From positions 2,573,001 through 2,637,000 of the forward strand of contig CM029387.1 of the NCBI GenBank assembly GCA_017165825.1: 64,000 nt of DNA, read 5' to 3'. This DNA is from Hepsetus odoe (Eukaryota; Chordata; Actinopteri; Characiformes; Hepsetidae). A program made the position numbers and the translations under genes. Below are positions 12,001-27,000 of this stretch, piece after piece. Position 1 is the stretch's first letter, and each line of letters begins with the position of its first letter. Below the pieces are notes generated by a model, which worked only from the letters and a program-made list of their open reading frames with translations, searched no databases and was not told the DNA's origin.

Positions 12001-15000
12001 TAAACTGCCGCTCGATACTCTTTCCAGGGTGTATGATGGGTTAAAGTAATTAATCAAATAAATTAATGATTTATTAATTAATATTAAAGACAGAATTACA
12101 GGCATGAACTGAGAGCAACAAAGCTAATGCACACAAAGTGTATAAAATGACCAGTTTTTATCTTCATTTCTCACCAATTTTTCTTTCTATCCATTCTTAA
12201 GCATTAGACTTTTTCATTGCATTATAAAAAAGTCAGCATTTTTGGGACAAAACCTTGTATCTCCGGTTTGGTTGATTTGTTTCGTAATATTTAATTATTC
12301 TTCCTTGACCAAATCATAAGAAGTGTAAATTGTTGCCTAGATTACACGACTGCAGACTAATATGCACGATGCAGAATTAAACTGCACCTCTGAATCAAGC
12401 CTTCCAGATTTAGGACGGTGGAAATATTATTTTATGCTTCGTAACTACTTTAGCACATTTCATGATTTCCTTCGCCGATATTTGAAATAAATTCAGTGAT
12501 TAAACCGTGTTAAATGTGTTCTCTTCAGAGGACGTGCAGTTATTTACACGTCGTGTGACCATGTCTTCTGCAGTTAAAGGTATAATTAAAATAAATGACA
12601 TGACGTGCGCACGTCCGCAATGAAGAGAACGTTCCTACTTTTAATTCTGGACGAGAAAGTGAGCAAGACAATGAATCATCAAAAGCTCGTGTCCTCACAG
12701 CACACGCAGCGAGCCCGGCCGAGAGCCGCTGAAGAGCCGCGTGGCTCGCTCTGGGCTGCTCGAAGTGACTCATCTCGAGTCATTAAAAACATTTGAAAAG
12801 TTGCACAATGTGTTGGGTTACTTAAAAGGCTGAGTCTAGAGCCAAAACGAAGACAACAGCCAAACAGGAAGGACCCAAACATGAGGTTTTGACTGGAATT
12901 CTTCAGGAAACGCCCACACCTTTACTCTCTTATACCCTCAATTAACTGAGGTCCTAATTGCAATTTAGTTTTCAGGTGTACCGCATGAAGTATTCCTTTA
13001 AAAAAAGCTTCATACTGTGCTCCTGGTCTGTTGAAAGGGTTTTCTGCAGAAAAACTTTATTGATTTTGTGCCTGCAGGACAAAAAACTGACTCATTTACA
13101 TATATATCACTACAGCGGTTCAGCCCCGCCCATTCATGATGGCGTTATAAGGAGGGTTTCGGGTCAATCTGCTGTTTAAAGAAGGCACAATACAGAGCAG
13201 CCAATGAGAATAGACCTTTTACATATAAGGGCAGTGACAAAGCCTACAATTGTCCCATATAATGAGTTATGATTGGTTCAAAAATGGTGCTGACCATTTC
13301 TTCCGATCCTCTGCATCTTCCTCCTTCACACTGACACCCTGCATGTCCTCTCTCAGCACATCCATAAACCTCCTCTTTGGTCTTCCTCTTCTCCTCTTTC
13401 CTGGCAGCTCCATCTTCAACATCCTCCTTCCAATATACTCCTCGTCTCTCCTCTGGACACGTCCAAACCAACGCAGTTGCTTCTCTAACTTTGTCTCCAA
13501 AATGTCCAACCTGAGCTGTCCCTCTAATATACTCATTTCTAATCCTGTCCATCCTCCTCACACCTGACGAACATCTCAGCATCTTGAACTCTGACACCTC
13601 CAGCTCCGCCTCCTGCCTTTTCGTCAGTGCAACCATCTCCAACCCGTACAACATAGCTGGCCTCACTACCGTCCTGCAAATTTTCCCTTTCATTCTCGCT
13701 CTGTCACAAATCACTCCGGCCACTCTTCTTCTCCCATTCCAACCAGCCTGCACTCTCTTCTTCACCTCTCTTCCACACTCGCCGTTACTCTGAACTGTTG
13801 ATTCAAATTGAAAGTATTTAAATTCCTCCGCCTTTGGGCTCTTTGCTTAATGCATAAAGATGAATAAACACTATATTTCATTCCAGATCAGCACAACTTC
13901 ATTAAGATATTGTTTTTTTTTAAATAAACATACAATTGAATAAATACTTTAATAAATACTTTCATTATTAGAAAAATTATTCAGATATTTAAAAAAAAAA
14001 TGCATAATTCAAAATCCATACTCCAAAAACTGCTAGGAGGTCAAAGGAGTTGCTAAAATAACACTAAAACTGGCAGCAGGGGAAGATCTATTTCTGTTCC
14101 TCACACCCAATTTCAAAAGCTTTGTTGAGTTCTATTCATGACCCACACGTATCTCCTCTCCACACGAATAGAGCTCAAAGCGAAGGTACACTGCTCCCAC
14201 GATCCATGGAGAAAAGAGAAACCCGCCGTAATGTAAACACGGCCCGTTCTCTTTAGAAAGCCTCCGTGAGCCCGAACACGGCGTCTCTCGGTGGGACACA
14301 AAGGTCACATTCAGCACAGCCTGCCTTCGAGTGCTGGAAAGTCTGACAAAGTACTCAAATCTCAGCATCTTTTCATTTGTGGATCTGGGATCTAATCAGA
14401 CGATTTCAGGCAGCTGTGCACAACGATAAAAAAACGTGTATTCACGTTTACAACTGTGGAACACTTTGGCAATCTTCTGATTTACACCATTACTTCAGAG
14501 CATGGAGATACAGATTGCCTGGCACAACGAGCTCCATTCTTCAGCCGGGATTCTGCAGGAGCCGTGTGCAGTGAACCTCAGAAGCTCACAAGCCTGACAA
14601 AATTAGCATGGATTTGGACTTATTTAAGCTCCCTGCTTAATTCTTAACCTGGAGCACTTTTCAGGGGAGATAAACAGACGTGGGTTAAAACAGAAGGCCA
14701 TACCTTGTGTCTTGATTCCAAATGGAGGTAAGTAATTGCTGACTTTCGCCAACCGCTTAAAGTTTCGGTCGAGGAACATAGGAACTTGTTTTAAAAACCT
14801 GCAAAGAAAAATGACATACAATAAGCAACGGCACATCAACGCATAAAACATTCTCCTACGTTTTATCAGACACTGATCAAAATTCCTGCTGATTCTTTTA
14901 GATAAAGTCCATAAGGCCACAAATATTAGATGGATGAGAGTTTATAGACGAATGTAAAAGAAAGTTTTCTTTTCTTAGGACCTCCTTTTCTGCTCCACGC

Positions 15001-18000
15001 TGATAACCATCACTCGATCAGCCGTAAATAAGCTCCTAGAAGCAAGGAAAACGATCTTGATCCTTGAAGAAAAATTCCTAATATGGCCTGATTTTGAAAA
15101 TCTGGAAAGTTTGAATGGAGAAGCAACCAGTAGTTACACAAAAATATGAATCTAAAATGTATCAACATCTCACAAATGGCGCGAAGTCCGGTTAAACGCT
15201 GATTCTGCTCTCTCTGTAAAGAAAGGGCTGATCTGTGTTTTTAATTACTGGCAGAATGACGATTGGCTCAGAGAAGAGTTTTGTTGTAATTTATCACGGT
15301 AACGATGAACATCGTCATATTGCCCACTTTTAATCCTAACTATAGACCTAAATTATCTACGCGCTATAGGCCTAAGTGAAAGTGAAATCGACTATGTGTC
15401 ATTGTGAGAACACGGTGAACCACAACGTGCGGCCTCAGTATTTAACCCAGCCATATCCGGCGCCCAGGGAGCAGTGATGGGGAGGGTACCTTGCTCAAGG
15501 GAACCCCAGGGTAACCAACTGGACCTTCCGATCCTGTTTAGTCTCCAACCATTAGGCCACCGCCGCCCATAAGAACTCGATGACTAGATACACATACATA
15601 CTACAGGTCTGCTAACAGAATTAGAGTTCAGACACAGTTGGGCTAGCAGCACCACTCGGGCCAGAAACCTGGAGTCATCCTTAATGCAGCGTGTGTCTGC
15701 AGGAGGTTAACGCTCGTGGTTCATCTCTGAGGTGACCTGTGGTCAGAGTTTAAGACAGCAGAGTTGAAACAGCAGGCATCAATCACTGGCCCCAGCGCCT
15801 CTTCATCCAGGCAAAGCCAGAACCAAGCCAGAGGCCATTTCCCAGGCACACCTCGCTCTGCTTCTGGAAGCCCAGCTCAGGATGGATGCGTGAGCCTCTG
15901 ACCCGCGTCCCCTGTCCGTCATCCTTTATCTTCCCGGCCCGCCACAAAGGGCTTTGGTGCGTTTAGAAGAAGACAAACTGGAGGAGTTTAATCAGGCCCA
16001 CAGCACATGTGAAATGTAAATGTTGGACTTTTCCACTATTTATCCAGTTTATTTCCTGCATATTGATGGTTTTTATAACACGATTCGTGAAACTATACGC
16101 ACTGCGCTTCAAATTTTAGGTGCCGATAATAGTCTTTAACCCCTGAACTCCTTTCTTTCCCCACAGTTTCAGTGAAAAGCTCTTCTGCCCCCATATACTG
16201 TCAAAGATCTAGACTTTCTTGAAGCACTCCATGCAGAAGGAGCTTGGAGAGCTTCGTCCATGTGCTACACAGACAACCTCTATATGTGTGGCCACACAAC
16301 GGATGTTTTATGACCTTTATGTCTCAAAAGGACTTTTTCCCCTCCTTAGGCAGTTTCTTCAGTTTAAAACAGCAGGAATGAGGCAAGATTGAAGAACACG
16401 GGGGCTTCCAGCTCTTAGAAAAACACTGACTGTGGGTGATGCCAAAGCCAATTATTCATTCATTAGCAGGACAATGAAGTTCGATTCTATTCTAAACAAT
16501 CCTCTCCCTTCTCTCTTCCACAGCATAATAATGTAAAAAGCCCCTCGGAGAACAACTCTATGGAAGTACAGAGAGATTGTATCCGTTTTACGGGGGGGGG
16601 GGGGCAGCTGGTAGACACGGCCGATATGAAAATATTACTATAATGACCGTTTCTGAGCATATTGTGGGTCCTGTCAAAGGTTTCAGGACACTGACCAGCT
16701 TTGGAAATGGGTTCGAACAAGCTCCCAATTTAATACTGGTTCATCGTCCAGGGCTAAAGACTGAATTCCCAAAAATTTCAGACATTTTGGAGCGTAACTG
16801 GATACAGATAAATGGCATGTGTTGAGAATCTGCATTTAATAAGTTGCATAAAACCAACATACCCAGCTTTTGATGAAAGTTTTAAAAATGTCAATCAAAT
16901 AAACGTATGGCATTTATTATATGTGTATATAATCAAAGCAGCGCTGTAAAAGTATGTACGATGCTTGCGATAAGTGTATTACGGTGCTATTATTAAAGCT
17001 GTTCAAACGATAGTTTTATATATAATGCTAGTAGAAATCATAAAAATGGTTGAAAAGAAAAGAGGGGAGAAAAGAAGAAAGTCGAGGGATAACGGCAGGA
17101 AATAATGCACAGAGATGAATGGCACTATTGGCAAATGTGTCATGGAAGTAGATAAAAGAGCGTCTGTTTCGCATACTAATTGCTCGAGGGCCACAAAATG
17201 TCCCACAGTGCGGAGGAAAAAAGGAAGAAGAAAAAAAAAAAACCTTCACATCGGGCGTTCTCCTCGTATCACCTGACGAAAACAGACGCAATGAGACCTT
17301 GCCAAAACAAAGCTTGATTAATTAGCATGTGGCTTTTGGGGCTCGGGCAAAGCCACATTATAAATAACTGGGTCCAAGAGCTCTGGGCCCTCAGACAGAC
17401 AGGGGTCTGCTTGTCAAGAGGGGTCCCGAACAGGAGGCCAGTGCACATTGTGCTCATTTCCTCATGGCTATCTCTCACTGGGGGCTGTATTTTCATAACC
17501 GCCCACTCGAGTTCACCCGAGACATTTGATTTAGGACTCCAATACAAACAGTTTGGGTAAAGAGAAAAGGGGAGGTGTTGAAAATAAATTGGATTCCAGA
17601 GGCCAAGGACTTAGCTAACAGTGGGCTGAGCGCTGAGCTGAGCTCCGCATGCTTCGCGGCCTGGTCGCCCAGGGAAAAACGGAGAAATCCTTTTGGGACG
17701 AATAATGGTTAGCCCTAAGGCTAACAAGCAGCCTGTACTAATGTGACTCCAGCAAGTAGCAGGTCCCGTTTTATCCTTCTCAAAACAGGAGGGTTTAGAC
17801 GAGGAAGCTGATTCAAACAGACAGCTTTTGAGATTCCCCATTAAAAAACATTGCAATCGAGCACACTTCTTCCTTCGTCAGCTCTTCAAACGTCCTGATC
17901 TTATCAGTCGCGACGCAAAGAAAAAGTTGTACGACCACCGGGACGTTCCTTGGAGGACGGGACGAATAAGCGTAAAGTGAGATTCCCAAAAAAAATCGTG

Positions 18001-21000
18001 GCCTCTGCAGAAGTTATGGTGGGCGGTTTGTTGCAGATAGACGGAATAATAAAGATTCCTGTAGAATATTCGTCAACATATTCAAATTATGCATATTGTA
18101 GGCCTCACTAATTCTGGGCTAGTGTTACCTAAAACGACCTAAAAAGCATTACTGTTAGTAGAAGTCGTGTTAAAGAAGTTTCAATGAATTTATTCCTTTA
18201 ATTCATTCATGAATTTAGGATTTTAAGCTTCGTGCATCGGGAGTTTCAAATGTTTCGGGCCCAAAAAGCAGACTGCCCTCTGATCTGCCACATGTGTTAA
18301 TTATACACACACTCACACACACGCTGTGTTAATCACCCACACGCTGGAAGTATTGTTAACACATGCGCTGTTAATCGAGAACTGGCTAAAACGTCAGACC
18401 CGCTAATTCGATCAGTTCGTTGTTTTACGAGCTCCTGTGTCTCATCTCTTAAATATCACTAGGGACTTGTTTATTTTCTTACTTTTATTCTTTCCTCACA
18501 TTTTTGCATTCCTACTAGAGCTACCACACAAACAAAATACATTTGTAAAAAAACAGCATTTGGGGCGTATTTGTTGGTGTTTAGAAAGTAATTATTCCAA
18601 ATCTCACTCTGGAAATGATCAATTATAACCGTATTTTTAAGTACTTCCTTTAGCCCAGTAGGTGGTGATATATAAACGGTCTAGCGCCACATGTTGCTAT
18701 AGAAGCAACGATTGTAGCCTCTTGTTTAAAAACAGCTTTTCTTAACAACTTGATTATCGTTTTTTTTATTACCGTCAGGGTTTCAGTGACCAAGGGCAGC
18801 AAGAAATGCCTTTCTCAACGCTAGAAACTATGAAGTAAGCATGTTTGGGGTCACTGTTACCGTTACGGTTACGTCCTCGCCAGAGAATAAAAACTGTAAA
18901 CAATTAAACTTATCATAAAGCATTTTTGTGTGTTCTAATGTGTGAAAATGACTATATGTTTCATATAGCATGTAATATTAATTGTCTGCTTTAAGGTCTT
19001 TTCTAAGTTTAGGTGACTAATTTTGTGGCTTGAGAACAGTTTTTAATCACTGAATGTAAAATACAGACAATAAAACAAATGAATACAGTGCTGTTTGAAT
19101 TATGTCAGTCCAAGCTTTTTCAATAAAAATTTTGGACTTATTTAAAAAAAAAAAAAAAAAAAAAAACAACAACAAAAAAAAAATAAGATTATGTTTCAAA
19201 GGTGAAGGAGAATGGTGAGAATCTCAATTAAAGCAAAAGCCTGATTGGTGCAATGCCTTTTTAGTCCTGTTTGGAAGGTTTTCAGTGATGAAAACGAGTG
19301 TCAAACAAACTCAAAACTAATCCTAAAACATACAATAATTCCGAATTGTCAAAAAGATTTTATCTGGCTGCAAACAACTTGAAATCCGTGACTTTTTGCA
19401 CTTTTAGCAGCACACTTCAGTTCGGTGTAGTTCACTGGAACAGGAATAAATAAACGATAATCATCTTTACACTGCATTCTCTGCCACTGTGTTCTGGTTG
19501 CCAAGACCTTTCACCGAGTTCCAACTTCACATGATTGGTGAAGGCCTTATTTCTAAACAGTGTGGCGGCGATGAGAGAAAAATGATTCAAAATGATCAGT
19601 GGTTGAACCTCTGCTGTAATGGAAAGAAGACTTTACATTAACAATGGCTGTTTTGCCCCTGGAGGATCAACCTAAAGATGGAGAACAATTAAAGATGGCC
19701 GCACGCAGAGTGACATCATCGTGGGTCACCGAGTGTTCAGAGGATTTGATTGAGCGGAAGAAGTTGAGTCATTCCATCCTCACAGTGGCTGTTTGACGGG
19801 CAGTTTCCTCGTGTGACTGGGAGGCAGATTCGCTGGTCACTTCCAGCAGAAGCAACAAGAGGAGCATTATGGTCCAAGCAAAACCAAAGGAAACGGCTGT
19901 TTGTCGTGGAAGGTCACACATTAACTCAGATTTAGGAGATCAGAGGGTTGGCTTTCTATTCAGTCAGGGATATTAAGAGATTAGCCTCAGGGGCTTCGTG
20001 GCTGATGGGTGAGATAGTGTCTCAGGAATGGTGGAAACCACATAGAGAAAGGGAAAGACAGTTCTAGAAAACTGCTGAAGAAAGGTCTTTGCCCAAGAAG
20101 GAAGAACCTACAATAATAAACAGAAACAAACTTCATACAATGGCTGTTACATCTATAACTCGTCTGGGATTTTTTGTTTTTTAGACTATTTGAAAATTTC
20201 AAAATGGACCAAAGGTCATCTCAAATCTCAATCTTTAATTCAAACGTCCAAAAAGCATCTGTGATTGGTCCGTTTTCTCACAGCACAGCGACACTTCTGT
20301 GTTATCAGTATTGTGAGTGGTGGTGATCAAGCGGTAGGATGCTTCATTGTGGACCAAGAGGTCATAGGTTCAAACCCTACCTCTGTTTGGTTTCCAGGGA
20401 AACCGTCCCAACAGGAACTGGAAAAGGACCGATTTTCTGATAATCAAATAATATATTAAGCGGCTCCAGTTTAAGGCACGTTTTACTGGTCAGCAGGTTC
20501 AAAGCATGTTTTTTTGGACTTTCTTACATGCACACCAAATTTAAAATCACTCTGGGAAAAAGTACTCGTTCTCACTTTGGATAGATAGCGGTCATCTTGG
20601 CAGCGGCAAAGCCGGGCCTGCAGGCTCCACCGCTGAGGTTTCCATACTTGTACTCCAAGTCCAGCGGCCTGTAAACAAAAGGAACGAGATGCGATTCATT
20701 CATGCTCTAAGGTGCCTGTTATTAACTTGATCAAATGAGGAAATTCACCAGAAACATCCTGCAAGAAGCGTAGGGTTTACTATCAAGTTAGCTCCCCGAC
20801 CACTATTAAAGTGTCCGGTCACATGACTGGCACAAAGGTCGAATATTTTAGGTGAACGTGAGGCGATTGTTTTGTTTGCTCGTCATTTTTTTAATTCATG
20901 ATCACTTGACTCAATTTTTCCCATCTTTTATTCCATTTCTTCTTTCACGCGCCGCTGTTCTGCAGCAAAATCACTGGTTCAAACATTAAAACCGGATTAT

Positions 21001-24000
21001 TCTCCTACATTTACGCCTCCGCTTCAAATTTTTTAGCAGGTTGTTAAAGCAGTAGATGAGCAGCCGAGGCAAACCAAGAGGGCAGTGAATTCCTCTAACC
21101 GCTGACACGACACCGGATCATTAATAACACGTAATACACACTGAGACCAGTTTAAATAAACAGGCTGGAAGGAGACAGGCTGGCAGGCACTGATTCACAG
21201 CACTGGATGAGTGTGTGTATGGGGGTGCGAGCATGTATTGCTTGTGTGTGTGTGTGGGGTGGTAGTCAGGAGCAGTGAGATGGAAGTGGGCGAGGATGGA
21301 CAAGCACTAGCTGGACCACCTCAGGAAAATTCAGCTCGAGGTGGGTTCACGATTACTACCTATAATATAAAGCAAAACATATATATATATATATACAGTG
21401 GTGTGCAAAAGTTTTAGGCAGGTGTGAAAAAATGCTGTAAACAAAGAATGCTTTCAGAAATGGAAGTGTTGATCATTTATTTTCATCAATCGACAAAATG
21501 CAGTGAATGAACAAAAGAGAATCTAAATCAAATCAATATTTGCTGTGACCACCCTTTGCCTTCAAAACAGCATCAGTTCTTCTAGGTACACTTGCACACG
21601 GTTTTTGAAGGAACCCGGCTGGTAGGTCTTTCAAAACATCTTGGAGAACTGAGCACAGATCTTCTGTGGATGTAGCTTCCTCACATCCTTCTGTCTCTTC
21701 ATGTGATCCAGACACACTGGATGATGTGGAGATCAGGGCTCTGTGGGGCCAGAAGAACTGATGCTGCTCTGAAGGTAAAAGGTAGAAACACCAGATATTG
21801 ATCTGATTGAGATTTTTCTTTTGTTCGCTCACTTTGCATTTTGTAAATTGATCAAAATAAACAATCATTATTTATATTTCTGAAAGCGTTCTGTTTACAG
21901 CATTTTTTCACACCTGCCTAAAACTTTTGCACAGTACTGTGTATATATATATGCTTCCTTTTTTATTAGCTCAATAAAAATGGAATAAAAAAAGCACTTT
22001 AGGATTGTGAAAATCCTCAGTTCTTATTGGCTACTGCGATTCATTGAAAAGACGGTCCAAGCTGAAACACTCCGTATAACTTTCACGTAAATTCGCGGAG
22101 GTGAACTGCAGTAGGCCAGTGAATGTAAGGAAACGGGATCGCTTTCATTACATCAAGGATACATTTCCGTAAAAAGACTGTATGGATAAATGATACATGT
22201 TGACACTTCACACACGGTACCTTAAACTCTTTCATTTAAAAAAAGGGAGGAAAATCGTTTTTCAGTTTTTAGGCCCCTTTAACTGACAATCATGGGGCGG
22301 TTTAATAACCGCTGGTTTACATTTCCACACCGAAAATCCACTGAAACCTGCAAACCCAGGAATCACTTCATGCCTTGTGACTGCCTGCAGAAACCGCAGC
22401 GCGGCCGTGAAAGAGCTATTTAGACGAAGCCTTCGCTTTGATGGAGTGCCGTGGCCTACAGGACAGTGTTGTATTTTCCTTTGCTGACAGGTCTGAATCT
22501 TTAAACACGAGGCTGCACGGAGGGTGAGGCCAGAAGAGTGATAAAGTGCTCCTCGCGGACAGCTTCGTTCACAAAGCACGGGCGAAACCCAAACCTGTCC
22601 GAGGCTTTGCTTATTGTACAAGTGTGCGGCGTGGATGGACGGGTCTTCTCCGATAAGGCTGCGTGGGCTTGGACGGTCTGGCAGCTTAAAGTTTGAGTGT
22701 AAACACACACTTACCACACACAGTCTCCTAATATTTAACACCTTAACACCTCACTCTGGGGCATTTTCACAAATTGCTTGCAGACCCAATGAGATCATCG
22801 AGCTGAAAAGTGGTCAAAATCGGAATTTCAGACATAATTCTTCATCAGGCCAACGCCGAAGCCGACGTCAGGAGGGTATTTACACCCAAACCGAGAGAAA
22901 CGAATCAGATCGGAGCTCTCTGGACACAGCTGCTCATTCTGGGGACCGTAATGAAGTGGCCAAATTAAAAGTGTTGTATTTACATTTGTTACATTATAAC
23001 CTCTTATACTGTGCTTCAGCTACATGTGTTAAATCGTTTTATTGCTCAGCAAATTTACTAAATTTGCTCAATTCCTAAACTCCTACTTTACTAAAATCCT
23101 TTTTTCTTTGTCTTATATATAACAGAGAGAGAGAGAGAGAGACAAAAAGTAATACTACTTCCTCCAGGACAGGTCCAGAAACATTCAAATGAAAACACAG
23201 ATAAAAATAACATGAATGAATGTGCTTGTATTACTTGTATGTAATTTGTATTTTTGTAGCAAAATAAATTAAACTTAAATTAAATAACTTTAAATAAATA
23301 ACTTAAAATAAAAATATGATCGATTGAACAGTATTTAATGAAGGGAAAGAACTTTTTATCCCATTTCTATGTTGGCAGTGTAAAGTATTTGTAATTTTCT
23401 AGCCTGCAAGTACAGCCTGACTTAACTTGGCGTGCTACTTGTTTGCCAGTTATTGGGATCAGTCAGGTCTTATCGTCCTAAAGCCTCAATATTAGTGCAC
23501 ATCTACACGTTTCCTCATAAAGATCAACGGCAACAGACACAATCTGATCGAGACTGGTAACCAATAAAAGCCATATTTTATTTCATATCTACTGGGCTTA
23601 CTTACAGCTTCCCCTCCAGACTGGTCAAGAAGCCCTGCTGATCGTACACTGCAGAGAGAAAAGAGAAGAGGATGAGCTTCACCCAGTTCCTCACAGGCTG
23701 CAGGAGAACAAAAGAAAGAACACAAAAGCTCCGTTTCCACGTCATCCATCAATTTGGACTAAAACAAATGAAACGTCGCCGTTATTGTCAGCTGTGCTGG
23801 AATATTTTGATAAGCCTGCCGTTTTTATGGGAAGTGGAAGTTAGAGCGTGAGCGAGCAGTGTTAGATTAGGCCAGCCAAAACATTCCCAAACATTCAAAC
23901 GGAAAAAAGCAAAACTCAGAAAGCAGCTGTCCGCTTAGGGGCCGATTTCAGACGCTGGTGAAGCTGTGTGTTCGGAAAAAGGAATAAGCAATGAGGTTAA

Positions 24001-27000
24001 CTGCGGCAAACAGCTTTTCTCAAATGAAACAGCAGCCAATGACTTTCCCATTTCACCAGTTTAAACCAGTGGGCAATTTCCAAATTTGACAAAATTTGCC
24101 AAAATCTCTCTACAGCGAATAAAACCAGAAGTGCAGCCTTTTTTATTCACAATCTAAAAGATGTCCCCCCTCATGCAAAATTACATCATTTAAAATAAAT
24201 CAACTGTCTTTTTTAATATACAACATGAAACACTAAATCATCCTCCCGACCAGCTCTGCAAACACATCAGGCACTTTTAAAAGAGGTGAAACGCAGGAGA
24301 AAAGGGCTGTAGATGCTGATAAGGGTCTACAGAGGAGTCTCTGAAAAGAAAGAGAGAAGAAAGTGGAGCTACAGGTTAGAAAGGACAGACGTTGTTCTCA
24401 GCAGAACAAACACGGGAAGCAATGAAGCAAAGCAGCAAATCAAAGGCCAAGCTCAGGGATTACATAACTAATGGATCTGTGGAGGGTTTATATTTCCTGA
24501 TGGACTATAAATAAAGTTTTTGAGGTTTTTGCGTTGGAGACGTTTTTAAATGATGTGTACTGATTTAAAGCATTTTCATTTGCTCATACGCACGTTTTAA
24601 ACCAACTTCACACCGTGTGTTAAAAACACCCTTTTAAATTTTTTACATCCCCAATCATTTGTCTAAAATTAGTCCCTGATAAAATGACTAATGTGAATAA
24701 CTCATAACAGCAACTGCTCCAGAATTGATCAAAGGAGTAGTTTGGCAGAAAAGACTTCTGGAAATCAAAAACAAAAACAGAAGAAAAAAAAAAAACAAGG
24801 TTTTAAGAGCCTGCTTTACATCATGCCAGCGTTTATAGATAACGATGTGTCGTCCCGTGTCAGAAACCACATAAGCAAGTCCACTCGGAGGTTGAACCTG
24901 ACGTGGTTTGTGGAAAGTACCATGATATGGGCATGCAGTTAGCATGGTGCAGAGATCTTGGCTTTCATTTCTCGAAAACCTTTAACCTCTTGTGGAAAAA
25001 CGGTGGAACTAATCCTCAAAAAGGAACATTAGTGACCCAACAGGCCACATGACATTCTCCTCGTTTTTTTCTTTTTTCTTTATTGCAGTGGGGCTGGTCG
25101 GCCTGTACCTGAGCCTGAGCCTACTATTCGTCCCACGGAGACAATGCCTTCCGATTCTGGCTCTGAAAGACAAAACCACCAAGTTAGATCCAACATGCAG
25201 CTAGTGGAGCAGAGCATTATGGGAATCATTCGGTCGCCCTGAATCACACCAAACCCTCCCGAAACCCCGTTAAGCAGCCGTGATGAAATGATTAACAGCG
25301 ATACAGTTGTGCTCCACGTGTCCCTGCATTAGTAGGAATTAGTCGATTCGTTGTGAAAGAACGGGTAACGGATTTGTTAGGAACAGAAGGAAGAACTAGT
25401 AGCATTTTAACCCAATAAGAGATTATTATTAAAATTACATCATGTCCCACCATCATCAGAAGGTTTAGTGCACAACGGTGGTGTTTCTACCTGTCGTCAC
25501 TTTAGGTTTAGGTTTAGCTTTTGTAACTGTTAGAGAAACAGTTGGCTCCACATGTACATCTGTGAAACAAAAGGGTTAAACATCAGCAGTGCAATAAAAA
25601 GGATTCTGGGCAGCAAATGACTGTGCTGTTCTTACAAGTGCCAAGAAAAGCAGATCTGAATGAGCGGCATCCAAAAAACACACACTGAAAAAAAAAAAAA
25701 AAAAAAATGCTATTTGAATTCTTAAATGGATAGACATTAGAGTTTGCTTTGAATTATAATCCAGAACTCCAGTTCTGGTTTTACACACAGCAGGGAGCTG
25801 CCTGGAGAGTGCCATCCTAGAAAAAAGCATACATGTTTAACAAAAACAAATTCTACTTTACAATCAAACATTCATTGCGTTTAAGAGGAGGCGACAAAGA
25901 AACTGGCTTTCACAGTTCGAAAGGAAAACGTATGTATTGACTCACGTTATGATTGTTTACTCCTTTTTCTGCTTGAAGCTCCGAGCTGAGACGGAGCCTC
26001 AAACTTGATCATGTTTAGCAGAATGAGCTGTTGCTCAGTATCTGTATCTGTACTACTCAAAGTCTTCATTTTTTCCCCTTCTTCTTCATTGTGAAGCGAA
26101 AGTGACTATTTGTCATTGTGACATTGGACCACTCTTAACTGGTACCCGTCTGTCACTCTTCTCAACCCATGCCAACCTGCCTGCACTCTCTTCTTCACCT
26201 CTCTTCCACACTCTCCATCTCTCCAGGTTCTCCTCAAGCTGCTCCCTACAGATCACAATATCATCAGCAAACATCATCGTCCACGGAGACGCCTGTCTAA
26301 CCTCGTCCGTCAACCTGTCCGTTACTATTGCAAACAAGAACGGGTTCAGTGCTGATCTTTGATGTAATCCAACTTCTACCTTAAATGTATCCGTCACTCC
26401 CACTGCAGACCTCACCACTGTTACACTGCCATGATAAATATCCTGAACTACTTTCATATACTTCTCTGTAACACCAGACGTCCTCATACAAAACCACAAC
26501 TCCTCTCTAGGGACCCTGTCATCTGCTTTCTCCAAGTCCACAAAGGCAAAATGCAACTCCTTCTGACCTTCTCCATCAACACCCTCAGAGCAAACGTTGT
26601 ATCTGTAGTGCTCTTTCTCGGCATGAAACCATACTGCTGTTCACTGATCATCTCTTTTCTTCACCTGCTTCCACGACTCTTTTCCAGAATGCTGTGGCGG
26701 ATCAACTTTATCCCTCTGTAGTTACTACAGCTCTGTGAATCACCCTTATTCTTGAAAATCGGTGCCAGTACAATTCGTCTCCACTCCTCAGGTTCCTCTC
26801 ACTTTCCAAGGTTGTGTTAAACAGTCTGGTCAGAAACTTCACTGACTATCCTAAATAATATTATAGCATAATGAATAATGAAATACACATTTATATACAA
26901 TTAAATTCAGGGCATTACTTTCCACATAAAGAAATAATTTTTTAAAAAGTATGAATAAACACACTAGCACAAATTCACATCCTGTAAACATGAATTTCGC

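Larger units (their letters stand above)
9172..14703. other. st3gal3 intron 5: mostly unique sequence, SINE B and LINE fragment
   Basis: This 5.5-kb intron contains SINE B (9779-9948) and an RTE LINE tail (13283-13805). 10000-13200 is largely unique. 11460-11900 and 12600-12800 lack repeat signatures and have balanced composition. No coding homology was recognised there. Confidence 0.7.
14799..20575. other. st3gal3 intron 4: unique sequence, one SINE, poly-G and poly-A tracts
   Basis: This 5.8-kb intron contains SINE A (15374-15568), poly-G (16592-16604), a poly-A-rich tract (19143-19183) and a SINE B head (20311-20391). 15700-16010 and 17290-17560 are unique, GC-balanced and free of repeats. 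No exon was recognised. Confidence 0.7.
20669..23605. other. st3gal3 intron 3: Tc1-like element and unique sequence
   Basis: This 2.9-kb intron holds a non-autonomous Tc1-like element (21396-21939) and a (GA)n tract at 23124-23142. The rest is unique, AT-rich toward 23220-23340, with no exon seen. Confidence 0.7.

Noticed and set aside
13244..13765. 173-codon minus-strand frame as a gene
   Set aside because: It is the C-terminal part of the same LINE family.
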